NCBI GenBank assembly: GCA_900543485.1
Contig: UQRM01000045.1
Coordinates: 1-13,646 of the forward strand
Direction: 5' to 3'
Length of the DNA stretch: 13,646 bases
From: an uncultured Eubacterium sp.
GTDB taxonomy: Bacteria > Bacillota > Clostridia > Peptostreptococcales > Anaerovoracaceae
In this document: positions 12,028-13,646 of the stretch, piece by piece
How the letters are laid out: every line of letters starts with the position of its first letter
Numbering within the stretch: the first letter of the stretch is position 1
Notes under the pieces: generated by a model
Told to the model about the DNA's origin: nothing
Database searches by the model: none
What the model saw: the letters and a program-made list of their open reading frames with translations, nothing else
Position numbers and translations under genes: made by a program

Positions 12028-13572
12028 ATGTTTTTATTAGATAGGATAAAAGAAATAGCAGAGCAAAGTCCCGATAAAATTGCACTTATCAATCAAAATA
12101 ATATTGAAGATAGCACACTTACATATAGGGAGTTAGAGTTATATTCTGATAGATTAGCTCAATTCATATTGTTAAAAGATGATAATACAAATTGTGTGGG
12201 GGAGAAAAAGCCTATTATCGTATATGGACATAAAAATCCTTACATGATAGTTGCATTTTTGGCTTGCGCGAAAGCGGGGCACCCGTATTGTCCCATAGAT
12301 ATTTCAAGCCCATATGAGAGAGTAGTAGACATTATAGAAGAAGTAAAACCAGAAATCATTTTTGCTTTGGAGCCTTTAGAGTACGAAGAAATACTTCCAT
12401 TGGAAAAAGTAAAAGCTATTTGCAAAGCGGATAATAATGGGGATTCAATAAAACCTGTCGATTCAGAAAATGTTTTTTATATATTATTTACTTCGGGAAG
12501 TACAGGAAAGCCAAAAGGTGTGGAGATTACGTATGCATGTTTGAATAACTTTTTGGCATGGATAAGCGATGTCGTTGACAGATACGATATAGAAGAATTG
12601 ACCTTTATTAACCAGGCACCATTTTCATTTGATTTGTCAGTGATGGATTTGTATACGAATCTTTATATGGGCGGAACTTTAAATCTGATTGATAAAGATG
12701 TTCAAATGAATTTTGCCAAACTGTTTGCAAATCTTAAAGAGTCATCGGCTTCGATATGGGTATCTACCCCGTCTTTTGCAGATATGTGTTTGACAGATAA
12801 AAGCTTTTCTAAAGAGCTCATGCCTGAGATGAGATTATTTTTGTTTTGTGGGGAAATTTTAACAAATACGACAGCACAAAAGCTATTGGAGAGATTTCCT
12901 GCGGCAAAGATAGTGAATACATATGGGCCGACAGAATCGACAGTTGCCGTGACAGAACAGGAAATCACAAAAGAAATCGCGTTTAAGAAGGAACCTCTTC
13001 CAATCGGTAAAGCTAAAAAAGGAACGAAGATAGAAATATGGAATCAAGAAGACAGGAATGCAGGATGTAATGAAGATGGGGAAATTGTTATAATTGGCAA
13101 CACCGTTGCAAGAGGATATTTTAATAATACTGAAGAAACAAGAGCTTCATTTCTGACGATTGCTAAAAAGGGAAAATCTTACAGAGCATATAAGACTGGG
13201 GATAAAGGATTTTTAGATGGCGAGGGAATATTACATTATATTGGAAGAAAAGACCATCAAACTAAATTAAATGGGTATCGTATAGAAATCGGAGATATTG
13301 AAAAGAATATGATGAAATTGGAAACGATTTTGAATGCTACTGTGATTCCTAAATATAAAGATGGTAAGGTGAAGAATCTAGTTGCTTTCGTTACTATTTC
13401 CGAATCTGAAAAAGAAAAAAGAAATAAAAGAGAGAGTATTAAGATATTAAAAGAAGGATTACGGAAGTGGGTACCGGAATATATGATTCCTAAAAAATGG
13501 GAAATAATTGATATGATGCCAATGAATTCAAACGGAAAAATTGACAGAAAAAAGTTGGAGGAATTATTGTAA
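12028..13572 (+). CDS. dltA: D-alanine--D-alanyl carrier protein ligase
   Basis: The cytoplasmic enzyme that activates D-alanine with ATP and loads it on the carrier protein DltC, the first step in adding D-alanine to teichoic acids. The 514-residue protein is an adenylate-forming (ANL) enzyme. Landmarks are the P-loop-like TSGSTGKPKG (155-164), FINQAPFSFDLSVMDLY (193-209), NTYGPTEST (297-305), YKTGDKG (388-394), the hinge region GRKDHQTKLNGYRIEIGDIE, and the catalytic C-terminal lysine K504 in NSNGKIDRKKL. Length fits DltA (about 500-510). The ATG at 12028 has AAGG six bases upstream. The stop overlaps the next start (TAATG), so dltA and dltB are coupled. Codons are markedly AT-rich compared with genes to the left (a sampled 60-base line has 19 G/C here against 36 in the xerD-like gene), suggesting a different origin. 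Confidence 0.95.
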   Translation: MFLLDRIKEIAEQSPDKIALINQNNIEDSTLTYRELELYSDRLAQFILLKDDNTNCVGEKKPIIVYGHKNPYMIVAFLACAKAGHPYCPIDISSPYERVVDIIEEVKPEIIFALEPLEYEEILPLEKVKAICKADNNGDSIKPVDSENVFYILFTSGSTGKPKGVEITYACLNNFLAWISDVVDRYDIEELTFINQAPFSFDLSVMDLYTNLYMGGTLNLIDKDVQMNFAKLFANLKESSASIWVSTPSFADMCLTDKSFSKELMPEMRLFLFCGEILTNTTAQKLLERFPAAKIVNTYGPTESTVAVTEQEITKEIAFKKEPLPIGKAKKGTKIEIWNQEDRNAGCNEDGEIVIIGNTVARGYFNNTEETRASFLTIAKKGKSYRAYKTGDKGFLDGEGILHYIGRKDHQTKLNGYRIEIGDIEKNMMKLETILNATVIPKYKDGKVKNLVAFVTISESEKEKRNKRESIKILKEGLRKWVPEYMIPKKWEIIDMMPMNSNGKIDRKKLEELL

Positions 13573-13646
13573 TGGAATTTTTCTCTGGAATCGAGTTTTT
13601 TTTGGTGTTAACGATGGCTTGCATTCCTGCCATAATATTAGGAGTT
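13572..13646 (+). CDS. dltB: DltB, D-alanyl transfer membrane protein (5' end only)
   Basis: The first 25 codons, open to the window edge. The start ATG overlaps the dltA stop in TAATG. The readable peptide, MEFFSGIEFFLVLTMACIPA and onward, is a hydrophobic first membrane helix. DltB is the MBOAT-family protein that moves D-alanine from DltC across the membrane. The call rests mainly on position after dltA, since the standard order is dltABCD, and on a first helix of the expected type. Confidence 0.75.
   Translation, partial: MEFFSGIEFFLVLTMACIPAIILGV

Noticed and set aside
1..13646. tRNA or rRNA genes
   Set aside because: None of the gaps contains a recognisable cloverleaf or rRNA sequence by eye.

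Overview
The window looks like chromosomal DNA of an anaerobic, endospore-lineage Firmicute (class Clostridia). The evidence is the gene content (SpoVS, a SpoIIM-like protein, the niacin-responsive repressor NiaR, a PfoR/PTS_EIIC_2 membrane protein, DUF3842, a dlt operon), purine-rich ribosome binding sites, and heavy use of ATA, AGA and AGG codons. Most of it is of medium G+C content, but the last 1.7 kb is clearly AT-rich. I cannot name the species.

Layout. (1) 1-1322: a MATE-family exporter cut off at its N-terminus. It converges on, and overlaps by 8 bases, niaR (minus strand). (2) niaR and a PfoR-like multi-pass membrane protein are divergently transcribed from a ~210-base region. That region holds two facing promoters, an AT-rich palindrome and a leader hairpin. 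The PfoR-like gene leads a short co-directional cluster with an FmdE-family protein and a DUF3842 protein. (3) 4210-4723: a gene-free stretch holding an array of palindromic units. Each unit is exactly 34 bases and most start 51 bases apart. A strong terminator for the opposite-strand proA follows. (4) 6998-4724, minus strand: a YprB-like DEDD exonuclease gene and proA. (5) 6999-7336: a regulatory region that appears to encode a short minus-strand transcript ending in a terminator, then spoVS on the plus strand. (6) 7721-10077: proB, proC and a Nudix hydrolase gene (ADP-ribose pyrophosphatase type) with a clear promoter. The terminator lies inside the convergent spoIIM-like gene. (7) A G+C-rich hairpin and tandem promoters precede a XerD-like tyrosine recombinase in which the usual catalytic Lys and the His of HxxR are replaced. 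(8) 11760-13646: an AT-rich segment with a full-consensus sigma-A promoter driving dltA and the start of dltB.

How the genes fit together. proB, proA and proC together encode the complete glutamate-to-proline route, split over two transcription units that flank spoVS. The order Nudix hydrolase, SpoIIM-like, XerD-like resembles the nudF-spoIIM-xerD neighbourhood I recall from Bacillus-type genomes, although the spoIIM-like gene here is on the opposite strand. NiaR controls NAD precursor genes in Firmicutes, so its divergent neighbour is a candidate target, but this is unproven. The dlt genes add D-alanine to teichoic acids; their base composition suggests a separate origin from the flanking DNA.

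The most unusual feature is the 34/17-base palindrome array at 4235-4565. Next come the XerD-like protein with a changed active site, the candidate small RNA or attenuator ahead of the yprB-like gene and proA, and the operon terminator buried in a convergent coding sequence.
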